Shown here: positions 61,305 to 64,000 of the stretch, one piece after another
How positions within the stretch are numbered: the stretch's first letter is position 1
Layout: each line of letters begins with the position of its first letter
DNA from: Emiliania huxleyi CCMP1516
Lineage: Eukaryota; Haptophyta; Isochrysidales; Noelaerhabdaceae
Reading direction: 5' to 3'
NCBI RefSeq assembly: GCF_000372725.1
Contig: NW_005196456.1
Span: 319,960 to 383,959 of the forward strand
Length of the DNA stretch: 64,000 nucleotides
Notes under the pieces: generated by a model
Told to the model about the DNA's origin: nothing
The model's database searches: none
The model's input: only the letters and a program-made list of their open reading frames with translations
Program-made: the position numbers and the translations under genes

Positions 61305-62131
61305 CTGAGGGAGGGTGTAGAGCGCTGTAGAGCTGTAGAGCTGGAGAGCGCTGTAGAGCTGTAGAGCTCTACATCCGGCGCGTGACGATGTGAGTCCGAT
61401 GTAGAGCGATGTAGAGGCGCTCTACAACGTGAAATCTCTACAACAAACTCTACATCATAAGCGGCGAACGAGGCACGGTCGCTCTCCAACGATGAGGCGC
61501 GTTGCACTTGCCAGTGCTGCCCTGGCCTTCTGTCTGCCCGCCCAATGGGTGGCAGGTGCCTCTGCTGCTGTGGCATGCCTCACGGCTGCGACTGGCCGGC
61601 GCCTCGGCGCGTCAGCTCGGCTCGGCGTAGCGATAGTGGCCAGCGCAACTCGCCTGGACTCAACCCAGGAGCTCCCGCACGCACGCGCTGGCGCGAGTCA
61701 TGGCGCATGCAACGCTCAACAACGATCGCCTCGCCTCGCGCAAATGCGACCGTCCTCGCAGCCGACAGTCCACCGCCTGCTAAAGAAGCACAGCGACGAA
61801 TGCGGCACCGGCGACGCATGGCAGGCTGGTCATGACGCAGTTAATAGGGTGTTGTGTGCCGTCAGAGTGACTATCTGTGTGTCAGTGATAGTCAGGGCCG
61901 TCCATCAGAGCTCCAGTAAGCTCGGAGACACCCCATTAGCGCGGCTCGGTTTGGCTGTAGAGCCTCTACAACAAACTCTACAGCAAAATCGCGCTCTACA
62001 TCGCTCTACATCGGGCTCACATCGTCATGCGCCGGATGTAGAGCTCTACAGCTCTACAGCGCTCCAGAGCGCTCTACAGCTCTACAGCTCTACAGCGCTC
62101 TACACTCTACATCCTCTACACCCTCCCTCAG
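61305..62131. mobile_element. TIR element with 8-bp target duplication
   Basis: 827 bp. Ends are CTGAGGGAGGGTGTAGAG and its reverse complement, and an 8-nt GGCCTGAG directly flanks both (61297-61304 and 62132-62139). Inverted similarity runs about 140 nt inward and is built of GTAGAGCTGTAGAGC-type units. The middle has an open frame from an ATG at 61492 with a signal-peptide-like start (MRRVALASAALAFCLPAQWV) but no transposase motif. hAT- or P-type non-autonomous element by duplication length; the long repetitive ends also recall foldback elements. Confidence 0.8.
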
Positions 62132-62139
62132 GGCCTGAG

Positions 62140-62477
62140 AGCCCAAAGAAAGGGCTATATATAGCCCTAGGGAGGGCTACCCTATAGGGCTTATGCCCTT
62201 GGCTATAGCCCTCCAGGGTCTTGTGCTCTATGAGGGGTTTGGGCCTGCAAGGAAGGGATTGGGCAGTTACGCAAGGAAGGAAGGAAAAAAATCTAGCGGG
62301 GCGAGGGTCGGGGGGGCGGCGGGCGCGGGTGCAAGGTGCGGTGCGGTGCGTGCAATCGTGTGTTTGGCGTCATGTCGTGTGTGCCTTCGCTTGTTCCATT
62401 AACAACGAAGTCTAGCTCAAAAAAATCTTAGAAGCTCGTACCTGTCGTCTAAAAAGAATTTTACGCATCAGGCGCAA
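62140..62477. other. Promoter region of the TspO-like gene
   Basis: Short GGGCTATAGCCC-type palindromes at 62146-62215 just outside the TIR element. No gene seen. Confidence 0.4.
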
Positions 62478-63911
62478 ATGTTCGTGCGACTGCTCGCGCT
62501 CGCCTCGCTCGGCTCCGCCGCAGCCCTCACCTACCGCCACGAACACGCATCACCGAGGCTGTCGAGCGCCGGAGCGCGTCTCTGGAGCCTGCGCGGCGGC
62601 GCGACTCGGGCGGCCGGCAGCGGTAAGCCAAAGCGCGACGAGGCGAGGCTCTCCCTCAAGTTTGCGGCGTACGTGGTTGCCTGGGCCGTGGTGCCAACGC
62701 TTCTGCGAGTAGCTTACGCCTACGTCACCCTTCCCGCCGCCGTCCCCGCGCCGGCACCGTCGCTGCTGCAGAGCCTTGGGTACGTCTCCGCTCCGGCAGC
62801 CTCGGCGCCCGAAGCGCTTCCGCTACCGCAGCGATGGCAGGTGGCCGTGGCCGCGGCCTGGGTCGCCAACAACCTCGCGGTGATGGTTCCGGGCCGGTAC
62901 GACAGCCGCCGCGCCATGGCCGCGGAGAAGGCATGCGCGGCCACCGCCAACCTGTTCACACCGAGCGGCTGGGCGTTTGCCATTTGGGGCCCAATCTTCG
63001 CGGGCGAGTGGCTGATGATGCTCTACCTCACCAACGTGCCTGCCGCGGGGGCGGTCGGCGCGGCAGTCGCGCCCGGCTGGGTTGCGGCCCTCTGCGCGCA
63101 GGCGGCTTGGTGCGCCGCCTTCCGCCCGAGCGTCTGCGGGCCAGGCCTTTTGTGGGTGCCTGCCGGCCTGCTCGCCACCACGGGCGCTTGTCTGGCCGTG
63201 GCGCACCGCGCACTGCGCGCGACGGCCTGCGGATCTAGATGCAGACACACACGTGTAGCAGCCGCCGCACCGCTTGATGCGCCTCTGCTTTCTTTCCGCT
63301 CCGTCGGGCCGGCAGTCCCTCCGCGATCCTCTCGGCCCTCTTGACCCTTGTCTGTGCCGCGCAGGCCTGCGGCCCGCTCACCAACGCTCTCGTGCGGTGG
63401 CCGATCGCACTGCACTTTGGGTGGATCTCGGCCGCCTCGCTCGTCAACCTCAACAACTGGCACGCGGCGACTCCGAGACGCGAGACACGCGGGGCGGCCG
63501 AACACACCCGCACACAGCTCACCTCCACCCGCACACAGCTCACCGAGCCGCGCACACGGCCCGCCGCCGCCGCCGCGCCGCTGCAGACGCAATGGCGGCA
63601 TCCCACTCCCCGCGCCCGAACCCTCTGCCGTGTCTTCGCGCAGGCTCGCGAGGGTGCGCTCGCCCCTCCCGCTCAAAGAGGCCGCGGCGAGCGCGAGCGT
63701 CGTGGCGGCGGTAGCCGCCGCAGCCTACGTCACCGCCACCACGCGAGACCCCGTGTTTGCGGCTGTGATTGCGTGGGCGCTCGCCGCGGTCGCCGCCGAC
63801 GGCGCAAAGAGTGCGCGCGGCCTGGTGGCGGAGGCGACGCTCGACCGCGTTCGCTCCGTGGCGCGGGTGGGGTGCGGCGCGGCGGTGCTGCTGGTGTGCT
63901 CGCTGGTGTGA
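62478..63911 (+). CDS. TspO/MBR-like membrane protein, probably plastid-targeted, three exons
   Basis: Exons 62478-63224, 63365-63459, 63644-63911; frame closes to 369 aa. N-terminus is a signal peptide (MFVRLLALASLGSAAALT) followed by a Ser/Arg-rich stretch, the two-part leader of plastid proteins in algae with secondary plastids. The core reads ATANLFTPSGWAFAIWGPIF, then across intron 1 ACGPLTNALVRWPIALHFGW, ISAASLVNLNNW, the signature of the Trp-rich TspO family, which binds porphyrins or steroids. Six or more hydrophobic segments in all. Both introns use GC donors (GCCTGCGG and GCACGCGG); the first repeats the 8 nt that start exon 2. Confidence 0.7.
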
Positions 63912-64000
63912 CCCAATGGCGACACGCGGCGGGCGCGCGGTTCTTGGGGGGCTGATTGTGTTGGATGTGGAGATATTTTGACGGACGACCCACATCACCC
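63912..64000. other. 3' flank of the TspO-like gene
   Basis: Short end of the window; nothing seen. Confidence 0.5.

Overview
This is a gene-dense, GC-rich nuclear window from a unicellular eukaryote, most likely a haptophyte-type alga. The pointers are spliced genes on both strands with short introns (mostly 64-110 nt), GC-AG splice sites about as common as GT-AG, OPR/RAP organelle RNA-binding proteins, a TIR-like multi-membrane protein, and several nucleotide-sugar glycosyltransferases. No rRNA, tRNA, CRISPR array or bacterial operon was seen. The taxonomic call is inference. One 100-N assembly gap lies at 18819-18918, with unreliable homopolymer sequence on its left.

Layout. 1-12.6 kb: a possible myristoylated protein, a four-exon protein kinase, a small secreted protein, a GH43-like hydrolase, a five-exon MFS transporter, a nucleoplasmin-like protein, an F-box fragment and an intronless TIR-like membrane protein. 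12.6-21 kb: gene remnants, an OPR/RAP protein with a mitochondrial-type N-terminus, the gap, and a RanBP2-zinc-finger/SAM protein whose reading frame closes over three exons, one of 24 nt. 21.7-24.3 kb: a LINE-type endonuclease ORF that ends without a reverse transcriptase. 25.4-29.4 kb: a second OPR/RAP protein built from near-identical 114-bp repeats, and a Sel1-repeat protein. 29.5-32.7 kb: intergenic DNA with two candidate inverted-repeat elements, one a clean hAT-like MITE. 32.7-49.6 kb: a CAP10-type glycosyltransferase, a RING/TRAF-type E3 ligase, a decayed gene, a second CAP10-like protein, a double-hotdog thioesterase, a head-to-tail pair of RlmN-like radical SAM units that may be one fused gene, and an unknown coiled-coil protein. 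49.6-64 kb: an OTU-protease remnant, a GT77 glycosyltransferase, a MAM-domain protein, a glycosyltransferase-like pseudogene, a TIR element and a TspO-like membrane protein with a plastid-style leader.

The most interesting signal is in the introns. In at least ten introns of four genes, the first 15-31 nt of the intron are a copy of the first bases of the following exon, so the 5' splice site itself (GC or GT) is part of a direct repeat. Most of these introns are 64-77 nt. A separate set of five introns in three genes shares a hairpin-like 3' module ending at or near the acceptor. Together these look like recent intron gain by a duplication or insertion process, and would explain the many GC donors. 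A second signal is a recurrent sense-strand element 60-130 nt upstream of several unrelated start codons. The glycan genes (GH43-like, two CAP10, GT77, one glycosyltransferase pseudogene) fit a cell that makes elaborate surface polysaccharides, but nothing shows they act in one pathway.
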